From contig NC_080410.1 in the NCBI RefSeq assembly GCF_030265065.1, positions 52,868,398-52,932,397 of the forward strand: a stretch of DNA of 64,000 bases, in the 5' to 3' direction. The position numbers and the translations under genes were made by a program. Below the pieces are notes generated by a model. That model was not told the DNA's origin. It worked only from the letters and a program-made list of their open reading frames with translations, and did no database searches. Positions within the stretch are counted from its first letter, which is position 1, and the number at the start of each line of letters is the position of its first letter. The stretch comes from Corythoichthys intestinalis (taxonomy: Eukaryota > Chordata > Actinopteri > Syngnathiformes > Syngnathidae). This document shows, in pieces, positions 1 to 12,700 of the stretch.

Positions 1-934
1 CCGGCAGCCATCTCGACGGGGTCCCTCGTGAAATCGGGTCCCGTGAAAAAAAAACAAGGCGGACTCGTAAAACTGAGGGCCGATGTGACAGAAACGCCTA
101 GTGCAATTAGAGTGTAGCGACGGAGGACGACGGCCAAAGTGTTTTGGTGCCAAGGTTTGGCAGCGGATCGCACGCACACATTCCAAAAAAGAATCACATT
201 CACAGAAAATGGTTAGCATTTAAAGTAGCACATTAGTTTGCTCGCTCAGTTAGTAGCGCCGCCACCGAAAGATAATCATTCTGTTCATTAATCCGAGTTT
301 TCGAGATTAAAGGCCTCAGGTTGGCTGGACGGTTTGCAGGCATCACAAAAAAGTTGGTAGCCTGTAACGTAAAACAGATTTCCTTCAAAAACAATAAACG
401 TGGCGTACAATCTGGTCAGGTTGAAAAATGAAATAGTGGTTGGTTGTGACAGAGTAAGGCATTTTTCTTCACGCCTGAGTCTGCAATAAGTACATACAAA
501 TCTTTCAGTCGTTTGTAAATCAATAAATATTGTCTTTTTTATTTTCGTAAACAAAAACAAGTGGAAAAGAATGTTTTCCCTTTGGCTCATCCCTTCTATA
601 CAAATGAAGCCAACGCTTGTGAATAAAGTAAACCGCCGACGCCAGTCCTTTACACGACCAAAAAGAAGTCGCAGGTCAAAGCGGTCGTGACGACTACCGC
701 GGTCAATGTTTTTTATCTGACCGATGGAGCAAGCGTCACCCCTGGTCCCTTTCATGAGACTAGCGTTGAGCTCTCCACCGAGACCCGCCCCATCCGCGAC
801 ACTTGCCCAGAACCAGAAATCGACGAGACCGGATCAAGACTTTCGGGAGCCGAGACGGAGACGGCGTTCTTCCTTGAAAACAGACTCTCGAACCGAGAAG
901 GGTCTCGAGCGAGCGACGCCACCTCGTCGGGCTT
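1..934. other. 3' flank of the sulfotransferase gene
   Basis: This stretch lies downstream of the minus-strand sulfotransferase stop codon. I see no convincing coding sequence. The part nearest the gene is probably its 3' untranslated region. The longer open frames here lack any recognisable motif. Confidence 0.4.
538..543 (-). terminator. Candidate polyadenylation signal of the HS3ST3-type gene
   Basis: The plus strand reads TTTATT, so the minus strand reads AATAAA. It is the first such hexamer after the stop codon, about 390 nt downstream. Its use is an inference from position only. Confidence 0.35.
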
Positions 935-1553
935 TCAGTCCCATCCGAAGTCTCGCCCGCTCATCTGATAGAAGCGTCGGTTGTAAGGTTTGTAGAAGTC
1001 TCGCAGTTTTTGCAGAACCTCTTGAGGAATGCGAGGGTGCGGTCTTCCCTTGGACTTGCCCAAACAGCGGGGTCTGCCGCTCCCCTCGGGTTTCTTCAAG
1101 CAGGGGAATCCTTTGGTCCGATTGAAGTAAAAGTGCTTTTCGGAAACCGCCCTCTTCAGGCCCAGGAAGTCCTGAACACGTCCCATCTCCCCGGCGGGAT
1201 CGGACACTAATCGCTCCCCGCAGACAAAGAGAAATTGCGACAAGGGGAAGTAGCGGAGCCAGTTCTCCAGGTGCCGGGCGTAAAGGCCGATGCGGACGGC
1301 GCTCCACGACGTGTCGACCGGGCCCGTCGAGGCGTTCCTCAGCGCTAGACTCTGGAACGAGGGGAGGCCGGGGTCCTTGGAAAGAGTCTGCGCGTAGTCA
1401 GACACGGCCCGGGTGACGGGATCGCGGACCACCACGATCAGTTCGGTTCGCCGGTTCAGAGAGCGGACCCGACTCGGAGCCTCCTTCGTGACAAAGTAAC
1501 TCGGGGTCTTCTCCACGGTGGTCTGACCGTCCAGGGTCCGAGGCATCAAGTTC
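935..1553 (-). CDS. hs3st3: hs3st3 coding exon 2 (most of the catalytic domain)
   Basis: The exon begins with one base that completes an Arg codon and then reads [10 protein letters not shown]. It ends with DFGWD and a TGA at 935-937. The acceptor is a pyrimidine-rich tract ending in AG at 1555-1554. It carries the 3'-phosphate-binding motif [11 protein letters not shown] and the conserved Cys pair. The open frame upstream of 1553 is intronic. Confidence 0.92.
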
Positions 1554-4500
1554 CTGGAACGAAACCATTCGCCGTGATTCGGTGAATTTTGAAATCCTGA
1601 CCGGTCTTCTGTAGAAATCTTATGCGTAGACCCGACAAACGTTGATTTTCTATACCGCTTATTCCGTTTAGGCTCGCGACAATTAGGGAGGGGGTCGAAC
1701 GCCAAAAGCCAGGCGAGACTCTGGAGTGGCCGCCAGTCGATCATCATTTGGACTGGAGCCGCTGCCAGCCACAATAAAGTCAACTAATTTTGAGTCGTCG
1801 TATTTCAAGTCAATTTGCCCATATATTACACATGCTAGCGGCGAAGGATCACATTTCAGTGCCGTTGCGACCTGTAACTCCAGAGCTGCACGTAGCTTTT
1901 TCTTCCCTTCGCTCACCCATTGAATTTAAATGAGTTTGTCACAATTAAAATGGGAGCAATGGTCAATGAGTCGGGTCGGGAATAAATGTTGAATGAAGCT
2001 CCATCCCCAATAAAAGCACTTTATACAACACCATCTCATCAGATTTGGTCAAAAGACACATTTCTATCCAAATGTAGAAATATTTCTGGTTCATTTCAAT
2101 TTGCACAACTTTACAGGTGGACTACATTCTAAACAACCAAAAATACTGAGAATGAATGTCACAAATTATAGACCTGACTTGTACGTAACTGCACTATACT
2201 GTACATCAGTGACCAAAAAAGTCCAACTGTTAGCTAGGAAAAAGTTCATTGCACTGATTCATATTAGCCAATTTTGATAAAACTCTTTTGTTGCCAGGCA
2301 GAGTTGAAATAGATCAATCTTTTACTCGTGAAAAGAATGCCACTTGTTGCTGGGCAGAGTTCGTAGGGCTCAATCAGAACTGCCCCTAGACCAATGAGTC
2401 AATGACTAATGTGTTTCGGCGTTGTGCCCGAAAGGCAGGGCTGTCAGCAGACTTGCGGGGGCCCCAGAACAAAAGACCATTATAGGAAGCCCCCCACCCC
2501 ACTCCTGCCACCGGTTTGTCACGACAACATACGCAGTACTTTTAACGCTTTGCAAGCAATGGCAGTGTACATTTTCAAATTATTTTATTTGAGATGGACA
2601 GTTACATTTAAAAAGTGTAATGTGATATAAACAAAATGTAGGCCACAATACAATGCAACTGAGAGTACTATGCCTGCCTCCTAAGCAACAAAACAGTATA
2701 ACTAAACATCCTGTGCCTGCCCCCCCCCACCACCACATCCCTGGGGTTATCAAGCTCCTCTGCTGTTCCACTGCTGCTCGTTTGTGCTGTTTCCATTAAT
2801 GGAGTCATACTGTATTAGCCTTTGCTATAATACACAGAGGGTTGTAAACCCAAGATAAATTTGGCCGCCGGACCAGAGTCTGTTCAGCTTCGAGCACCTT
2901 CTCCCCACAGACTAACATATATCCCTGATCTCCCGTCACCTTCTCTCTCCTCGGCTCAACGCGGGCAGCACGTCTTGTCATGCCGCAGCTCAACAGGCTA
3001 GAAGGGGCCGGTGATGGACTCGAATCGGGCTTTGGTCACGGTGATCGCGCATGTAAAGGTTCAGTGTTAGCGGCTGTTGTTCACTTACCGACATCACCGT
3101 TCACAACCAACTCTATCCCTAATTCTCTAGCTATTTGTCCCCCTTTTAGAAATGTCATCTTTTTTTTCTCGTTCACCTCTATAATCTTCATCTCTTTTCT
3201 TTTTTTGTTTTTTCTGCGCGCCCGATTCATGAAGACTCGCCATGTTTAGAGTTTATAACAATGACAGATTTTTATTTCCCGCTTCAGGGTACGTACGTAG
3301 TGTAGCCTTGAGTGCATCAGATCGGGGTCGAACCGTTCTCTGCTAAGACAGAAGGTGTGGGGCGTTGTGCAAAAACAGGAAAAAATATACAGTATATTTG
3401 AAATATTTCATATGTTAAAGTTCTTAAGAATATGGCCAAAAACACAGACAAGACTGCAAAGCAGTTTCTGTTCTTGCACCGCTCTTTAAAATAAACTGCT
3501 GAGCCTAAGCCGTTGTTTGTTGTGTTTGATACAACAATATGTCTATATGCTGCCATAGCAGATTCATGGTGCATTGAGCCCCCGAATTATTTTTAATTTG
3601 TCCGTTTTACCCCAGAAACCCCTGTTTACAGACGTCGCGCAACCACTTTTGTTTCTACCTAGCCATGAAAAGAAGGTAAGTAATCGTATTTATTATTCGA
3701 AATGTCTGTCATTTTTAGCTTCGAATCATTAACTGGTGTCTAATATTTAGTTTAAAAAAAAAAAACACTTTAAAAAATGATTCACTCGTATAATTTATAC
3801 TTTTAAACAAATTATGTCACAATGAAAAAAATGGCGTCTGTAAAAAAAGCCATGGATATCTACCTCATAACGATTGCTTAATTGTATATTTTATTTTGTT
3901 ACTATCGCATTGTCCCCGTTATTTGAGATGATAAATAATCGATCCAAACAAAGAAAAATTGAGAAAAAAAAAAAAGTTTAAAAGGGTAAATATATGAAAA
4001 AGAACATCTCGACCACTCGTTGATGTCTGCGATTTCTGCATCGCGACCCTTGTTATATTACCATGTTTCACCCTTAAAATTCCCCCAAAATCCGGCTGTG
4101 GCCATTCACATCTGTGTCTTGACACTCAGTGATACATGGTACATGGAGTTTTTGGATCGAAAAGGGGTAAGTACGCGATCATATCTCGTTAAAATTGTGG
4201 CGTCTTTAATTCTGCTCTCGCGTGTTCTCACCTCCAGTTGGGGTTTTGCTGTTTAATTTTTTTTTTTTTTTTTAAGTGCCCTCCTGTTCAAAATTTTTAT
4301 TCCCCCAGAAAAATCGAGATTTTAAGCTTTCCAATGATGTATCAAACATGCATATTGGACAATTTTGAAATTTGGTTAATTTGGAGGTCTCAGAGCGGAA
4401 CTTCAAGTCACCTAAGTGTTTTCCGCCATATATCGAGTAGAACATCAGATTTAATCAGACAATCAAAAAGAAATATGTGAATGTAAAGTAAAATGAATGA

Positions 4501-7500
4501 AGGGTCATTCAGGGTTCCCCTATGATCCTGAGGCCCGGGACAACATACCCGGTTGCCGGATAGCCCTGTCGATGGGCTTGGAAAGGCGACGGCGGCAGCA
4601 CATTCAGATCGCCACCTCAGCCCGGAATAAGTTGACGGCTGTCCACTCCCATGGAAACGTATGTGATAAAAACCTTTAAGGGAAAAGTGGTCGTCATAGT
4701 TACAATAACAACCTGCTCTTGTGCTCCGGTTAAACCAGTACTTCTCAAATAGTGGGGCGCGCCCCCCTGGGGGGGCGCAGAGCAATGCCAGGGGGGGCGC
4801 ATGTGACCTCGGGGAACATGTTTTATGTGTTTTTTTTTTTTTTTTTTTTTGCCGTACTGGAATAAAGTGTACTTGCACATCCACTCAGTAGGTGGCAGTG
4901 GCGCTCTCATTTTCAGAGTGCGCGCAGTATTTTTGAACTAAGGAAGAGCACTCAGCACACACAGACAACAGATATGAAGAGCAGTGTGCCACCGCCGTTT
5001 TCGAAAGCCGTTTTCCGACCGGACTCACTCACGCAGCGACCCACTGTCTTGTCCGGTGTTCGGCCATTCCTTACTACGCGGCGAAACGTCCTACACAATG
5101 CTCAGGGCGCTTGCGCATGCATTCACACGCATGCGCACATCGGTTAGAGGCGGTGATTACTCACTATTTTTGTTTTTATTTAGTTATTTAGAACCTTTTC
5201 ACAGCCTCAAAGATACTTTTTGCATGTATTACCCTCTCATACTTTTAACCATTGTGTTTTTTTGTGTTAGCTTTGAAGCAGTTGACCACATTAGTCACGT
5301 AGCGTGTTTAAACCGTCCTTATTTGATATAACTACATTTAAGTCTTTTCTGCAGGCATTTTTTTAGTACCTTATTCCTGTATGCATCTAAACAAAACAAG
5401 TTAAGAGCGCACGGTAGTACTTTAGGTGTCAAATTCGACTAATGTAGACGTTTCGCCGATGTAGCATATTTTGGCAGAACACCGGTTCTCACGTCGCCGC
5501 CCGAGAAGTGCCATTTTCGGCTTGGGATCGTCACGACGACTGCCCTCACCTACGGTTCTACCTCGGCCGTCGTGAATGCGCTTTTTTCGTGCCGTTTGCC
5601 TTTTAGCTTTGACTTTTAATACAGTGGGTGATGATGAAAGACCACTGTTTACTGTGTCTAAAAATAATTATAGCAGACAGCAAGAAGCCAAATCAATTAA
5701 GACGCCACTTAAAGACATTAGACCCCAATCTCATTGTTAAGCCGCTTGATTTTTTCAGTGAAAACGTGCCGAATATTGCCAACAATCGTCCTGCTTTGTC
5801 AGTGTTATATCAGTAAGCCAGTGAGCATTGTTAGCATGCTAATTGAAAAATAACTCCACATCATTGCAAAGGAGGTAAATACTGTGAGCAGCAAACATAA
5901 AAACTGTCCTGTCCAAGGACACTCCCCCCCCTTTAATCAGATTTGTTTTTTCGGTCAAATTTTTTGGCACATTGTCCTCATGAGTGAATGTTTCTAATCA
6001 ATTTTAATTTGGTATTATTTACTGATTTTATTACATTTTATTTTTCTGTATCAAATGGTCAAAAATGTACCTTGAGTGTATTTTTTAGTTTGGATGTGAT
6101 TTTTTTTTTTAATTCAGGCAAATTGATGCACATCAAGTCTTCTCTGTTACAAACAAAACAATAAAGTTATACTTTATTATAAGTTGATCTATGTTACTTT
6201 TTTCTTTATTAGAAAAAAAGGACACAATGTTAGGCAGATGCGTATTTATAATAGTAATTTTATAGACAAATGATACTATTTACAGTGGCGGCAGAGAGTT
6301 TGGGGGGGCGCGAAACATTTACGTCTTCCTTGGGGGGGCGTGACAGAAAATAATTGAGAAGCACTGGGTTAAACCAACCTTTGAGTTGATACATTTATTC
6401 ATGTCACTGGACTTTCCCCCAAAGACTTCTGTTTCAAAGCGGTGTCTTTTCGAGCTTGCGGCAAACTTTGCCTGGGCGGGCCGCGTACACTTCATTAGAG
6501 CGCACCACTTCAAATAAGGAGAACATCAAGAGATAACCCAAACACGTCGCTGCACACGGAGGCGCTCTGATCAAAGCGGCGACTCTCTCGTGCGTTCCCC
6601 CTGCCGAGGCCGCCGATGAGTCAAAACCACAAAGACTCGTGAAGCACTTAACGGCAATTTCCAACAGATTTCCACTCTGGGTTTTTTTTCTGCGAGATGA
6701 AGATAGTATGCCCCCCCCCCCTCAAATTCCTAGGATATCTATTGCACGAACACATTTTTAACATCAATTTTCTTATTTTCCGAACTAGCGCGGCGTCATC
6801 GGACTTGTACAATAACTGTGTTGTGCTTACCTTTCATCAAGCTCTTATTTTCGGATATCCCCAAAACATTTCAACAGGGGTTTGTCGACTTTACGTCCAC
6901 CTTTTAAACGACAATGAATATCAAAGTGGACTTTAAAATAAAGCAAAATACAGCAGGGCAAGACCGTAGCAAGATTGGCGTGACTAAAACCATCATTACT
7001 GTGACCGACTTACCACACGAGGGTAAAATAAAGTATTTTTGTGATGCCTAATATGGGATAAGATGCAAAAAATGTAGATGCCCCAGTAATTACACCTCCC
7101 GCACGCTGGGATTTGAAAGTCAACTGGCGATTCATGGACTACTGTAGGGTGGAGGGAGGCCAATGTGGAAATGTCAGATTGTACTGTACAAGTCAAAGCA
7201 AAAAGAGCAGTAAAAGTTTTGTAAGTAAAAGTGGTACATTAGCCACGCATTGATCTAAAGTTGACTTCAAGTCATTTGACTCCTAAACTATGTCACCATA
7301 AAAGACCATTCATTGATTATCATCCAAGTAGAGGAGCGGCAAATGGTCGCTGTATCTCTGGCTAATCAATATGTCTGTCTCGATATGACAGATTTTTCCC
7401 GGTACGCGCGTGTGTGTGTGTAAATGAAAATGCAGATGAGGAACAAGAGCAGGCAAGCCCTCGTGGAGATTTGTCCCTTGGGTCTTTGACGGCAAGTTGT

Positions 7501-9699
7501 TCTCCTTGCGATTATTTCCCAAATACCGTGGGCCTCGTCTCAACGTGTCTCATGACTATTGAAGGGAGAGGATAGCGTCATCGCACACACCATATAATTG
7601 TTTGCATTAATCTAACACATTCATCTAACTATTGTTTAAGCAGACTCCACTACATGCCCTTTGACACAGTAAAGTGAATCACCTAATCCGGGCTAATGAG
7701 GGGGAGATGAGAAAAAAATGGTACAGTTTCTCGTGGGCACTGTCTAACTGTTTGCATTACTCTAACACATGTAATATATTTAATCAGGAAATAGTATCAT
7801 TTTTATATTTACGGTAGGACTGCACTACTAATATAAAATAAATAGCACACCATAGTTTAATGAGAAGAAATAGAAGAGATACACAATGCCGTCTTATCAC
7901 AGAAGCCCAACACGTGCGTCACGAACAAGATTGACGCACCAACTCTTGCAATCAGCTCTCCCAGCAAACTCCAAGGACAAAGCGCTTTGTCCTAAAACAA
8001 GTACAAGCCAGCCCGGACAACAAAGTTGATAGCGGGCGTCCCATCCGCGCACGGACCTAAGCCGCCCAAAACCGGCCACAGAGGGGAAGACCCAAAAGCA
8101 ACGCCCAGACACACCTTCGGACACACCTTTGACACGGCCCGCTTCAGCAAAGACTTTAAAAGACTGGACACTGAGATAACACAGATTTTTGCTGCTCGGA
8201 AACATGCGGCCTTGTTTTGGATCCAGTATTGTCCCTCCGTCGTCTGTTTTTGCCTTGTTTTTTACCAGTGTCGACGAATAAATTGCCAACCTGTTTTCTG
8301 TGAGTGTTCTTCAAACTTTTGAAACATGGAGTCAGTACAAAGGGTTAAAAATAAGAAGAGAACACGCGAGGGCAGCATCGGCAGAGCGGCACTTTGTCCG
8401 GCCGTCGCTGCTCCCATGCGCCTTGGCCGGGGGGGCCAATTTCAACACTATCAATAAAAAGACATTTTGCCAGCATGAATTTGCTTCCGTGTGCGCTACC
8501 TGGAGGCAAATTTATGCACCGTGATCCATATGTACTGTTGGCGGATTTGATGTCATCGCGCTCCCCCTTCTCAAACACCGTCACCGTGGCCGTCGAGCGC
8601 CCGAGCTTCCGAAGAGCAGTCGGAAAACGTCGGAAGGAAGGATAGGAAAACCTTGCTAAAGAGGAGGCGACTATCTCAACATAAAGTAAAGAACTCACAG
8701 TCATTTACGTTAAAACGATGAGTGCCAGTAAATTAGTGGCACCGCGACAGAAAACTTTTTTTACCACAGGAACTCCCGCAACAGAGAGGACGTCATGATT
8801 TTCCTCCACCCGGGGATACGGCGCCGACCGATACTCCCGGATGAAACGCAGACGTGGATGTGGCGTAGAAACAAAAGGCATTCTGCGCGGGCAAACAAAA
8901 TTCTGAAATGCAATTACAATTTGATTTTCTTCAAAGAAAATATATATCGCAGAAAGTACAGCTGCCATTGTCAATGCGGCAAGGTGGTGAATTCCCATGA
9001 ATGAGACTTTTCACCAGTGTTGTTAATCTTACTGAAAAAAAGTAATTAATTATAGTTACAAATTACTTCTCCCAAAAAGTAATTGCGTTAGTAACTCAAT
9101 TACCTGAATGTAAGAGTAATTAGTTACTTGGCAAAGTAATTGGTGATAATTACTTTTTTTTTTTCCCCCTCAAAAAAAAACAAAAAAAACAAAAACAAAA
9201 AAAAAAAAAACATTGGCCACACTATGTGAAGTTTTTTGTGAAGGTTTTTGGTACAATTGGCCCGAGCCCAATTCTTTACCCTAATTTACCCTTTACCCTG
9301 AATCAACTGTAAAAAGTTGTTAAAATTGCTCCCATTATTGCATTTGTTCCCTTCTCTCTACTTTTGACATATGAAAGTTTTAAAACTGTTTCATCATTTA
9401 AAGATAGATTCAAGTCAAGATTTTGCCGATTTAGAAGTATTTTAGATAAAAAGTTACTTAGATTCGCTAGGAAGGTTCTCTACAACAGAGCCGTCCTAAA
9501 AAGTCTACTGCTTTAAGATGGCGGCTATCTACTAACGCATTTAGTGCCATGCAGTGTTGTTAATTTTACTTTAAAAAAGTAATTAATTACAGTTACAAAT
9601 TACTTCTCCCAAAAAGTAATTGCGTTAGCAACTCAGTTACCTGAATGTAAGAGTAATTAGTTACTTGGCAAAGTAACTAGTGATATTTTTTTTTTTTCT

Positions 9700-9737
<38 letters not shown>

Positions 9738-12700
9738 ACACACACAGGTCACACAATGTGAAGCTTAAAGTGTTTGGGGGACAATTGGCCCTAGCCCAAT
9801 TCTTTACCCTCCACTTAACTAGACACAAGGGTATTGCGATAACTAGCTAGTAACCTTTGCTATGTGTGGAAGTCATTTCAAGTTGTGAATCAATCGTTAA
9901 AGTTGTTAAAATTTCTCCCGTTATTGCATTAGTTCCCTTCTGTCTACTTTAAACATGTGTAAGTTTTAAAACTGTTTCATCATTTAAAGATAGATTTAAG
10001 TTAAGATTTTGCCGATTTAGGAGCATTTTAGATTTTAAAAAATTACTTAGGTTCGCTAGGAAGGATCTCTACATCAGGGCCTTCCTGAGAGGTCTACTGC
10101 TTTAAGATGGCGGCTGTTTACAAACGCATGTAGTCCTTAAAACATGTTGGCAGTGCAGCAGTGTCTGTCATTTGCATCTAGTTCTATAATATGATATCTA
10201 CCGTGTCATGTGGGCGTAGTTTGTCGGCTATGGCTGCAGTCAGGTATTATTGGAGCCACCTAGCATCGCGGTTGCAGCGGCGTCTTCCCCACTCCTGCCC
10301 TGCTCTCGTCCCCGTGAGTCCATTTCTCTCAGACTTTTTTTTATTCAACCAACTTAGTAACGCATAGTAACGCACGCCTTTCCCGCCTCAGTAACGGTAA
10401 CGGCGTTGCCAAGATGAGAAAAGTAATTAATTAGATTACTAATTACTGAAAAAAACAACGCCGTTAGTAACGCCGTTATTAACAACACTGCTTTTCACCA
10501 GGGGTAGCCAACTCTGGTCCTCGAGGGCCCCTATCCGGCTTCTTTTCCATGTCTCCTTCGTTTGAAACACCTGAATCAAATGATCAGCTCATCAGCTGGA
10601 GCCTGATAACGATCCTGATTATTTGAGTCAGGTGTGTTGGAGGAGGGAGACATGGAAAACAAGATGGATAGAGGCCCTCGAGAACCGGAGTCGGATACCC
10701 CTGCTTTTCACCCTCCTCCATAGGATGCCATGGATGTCGAGCCACATCACACGACAAGCCCGAACACACGCATTCTAAACATACTTGGTTTTTCTACTCC
10801 CTCGGTGAAAGAATAACAATGTGTCATCAACGTACAGGAGGTGAACATTTGCAGACTTCCGAGAGGATGTCGTCATATTTTACAATGACAGTTCGCCGCG
10901 GGATACCCGGACCGACGTTGACAGACGGCGATAGACATCTGATTCATTTTGAGCGTCAAAAAGTTTTTCAGGACAAAAAATGGATCTGTCTCCACGCTTT
11001 TGATGAAATACAACTACGTACGAGGTTAAAATGATATAGTCGTCAATCGCCTAAAATCAAATGGTGTTCTACAAGGAAGAACATCTGCGATTCAATCTTT
11101 TAAAGATGTACATTTTTTTTAAAATAATCTTTTACGTCAAACTAGGATTAGAAATCTCATGAAAACACTTCTTTATCTGTGGTGCTGTTGTGAAATGGCC
11201 ACGTCGGCAAAACTGACTTCACAACCACGTTCTCGTCGCCGAGTCGGGGCTTTTCTTTACGCCGACGTCAACTCATTATGGTCACACGATCAGTATTGAA
11301 GATGACTGGTTTCTGAGAAGTCAATTTTTGGGGGATTTTATGGGTGAAACGTTGTAATATAACAAGGGTCGAGATGCAGAAATCGCAGACATCAAGGAGT
11401 GGTCGAGATTTTCATTTTCATACATTTACCCTTTTAAAGGTTTTTTTTTGTTCTTTTTTTTTGTTTGGATTGAATATTTGTCATCTAAAATTTTGGGGAG
11501 AATGCGACAGTAACAAAAAAAAAAAAAAAAAACAGTTAAGTGATAATTATGAGGTAGCTATCCGTGACTTATTTACAGACACTATTTTTTTCATTGTGAC
11601 GTCATTTTTAAAAAAGTTTTAAATATGTAAGTGAATAATTTTTTTATGTCGTTTTTTTTTTTTTTTTTTTTTTTTCTTAAATAAATATTAGACATCAATT
11701 AATGTTTCTAAGCTATAAATGACTGACATTTAGAATAATAAATATGATTACTTACCTTCTTTTTATGGCTCGGTTAAAACAAAAGCGGTTGCACAAATGT
11801 CTGTAAATGGAGGTTTCCAGGGTAAAACGGACAAATTAAAAATAGTTCGGGGACATCATGCGCCATGAATTGAATCTGCTATGTATGTCAGCATATAGAC
11901 ATATTGTTCTGTCAAACACAACGGTTCTTTTGGCTTAAAATACAGCCGAGGGGTCCAAGAGCAGAAACTGTTTTTTCAGCCTTGTCTGTGTTTTCCGCCA
12001 TATATACAGTATATTTTTTGATTTCTTTGTGACAAACTGTCAAAAGCTAACATCATGTGGGAATCAAGTTTTACATTTAAAAAAATGACAAGACTCGTAA
12101 ATGATTCAAAACAATGATTTAAAATGCAAGCAAACATGTAAATTCATGAATATGTAGACGGTGAGCGGGCAATATGAAATGTTTCCGTAAAATATGTCCA
12201 ATATTTTACAAACGATTTCATCTGAAAGAAATACTCATGCAACAAGCTGAAAAGGAACTACGTGTTACGGTCCGCGAACGCGGAAAACAAGATTGGACCA
12301 AAGAGCAGACAAGAAACAGAGGGAATAGTAAAAGGGGTTTTTAATACAACTAAAAAACACGCGATCGCGGAAAAAGGGAGAATAACAAAAGGAGTCCGTG
12401 ACAAGAGGTCGACGGGGATCAAATAACACTAAACTAAGCGGTGGGCAGCGAGCCAACAAGATAACAAAAATAATCACACTCAATACCTGCACAAGGTAGA
12501 GGAATCACCGAACGAAAAAACAGCTGACGCATAAACTAGCAAATCCAACGAGCCTCGAAAGTACTGGTGTCAAATGGCGAACGGCAAGCAAATATCTCGG
12601 CAACGTTGGCTTGGATCGCCGGCGTTATATACAAATGTTGAGTTACTGGAATTAGCCGCAGGTGCGACGATGGGAACGCCCACACCGCCGGCTCTGTAAT

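Noticed and set aside
7397-7440. CpG/TG-run as possible Z-DNA site.
   Set aside because: Too short and common in fish introns to support a claim.
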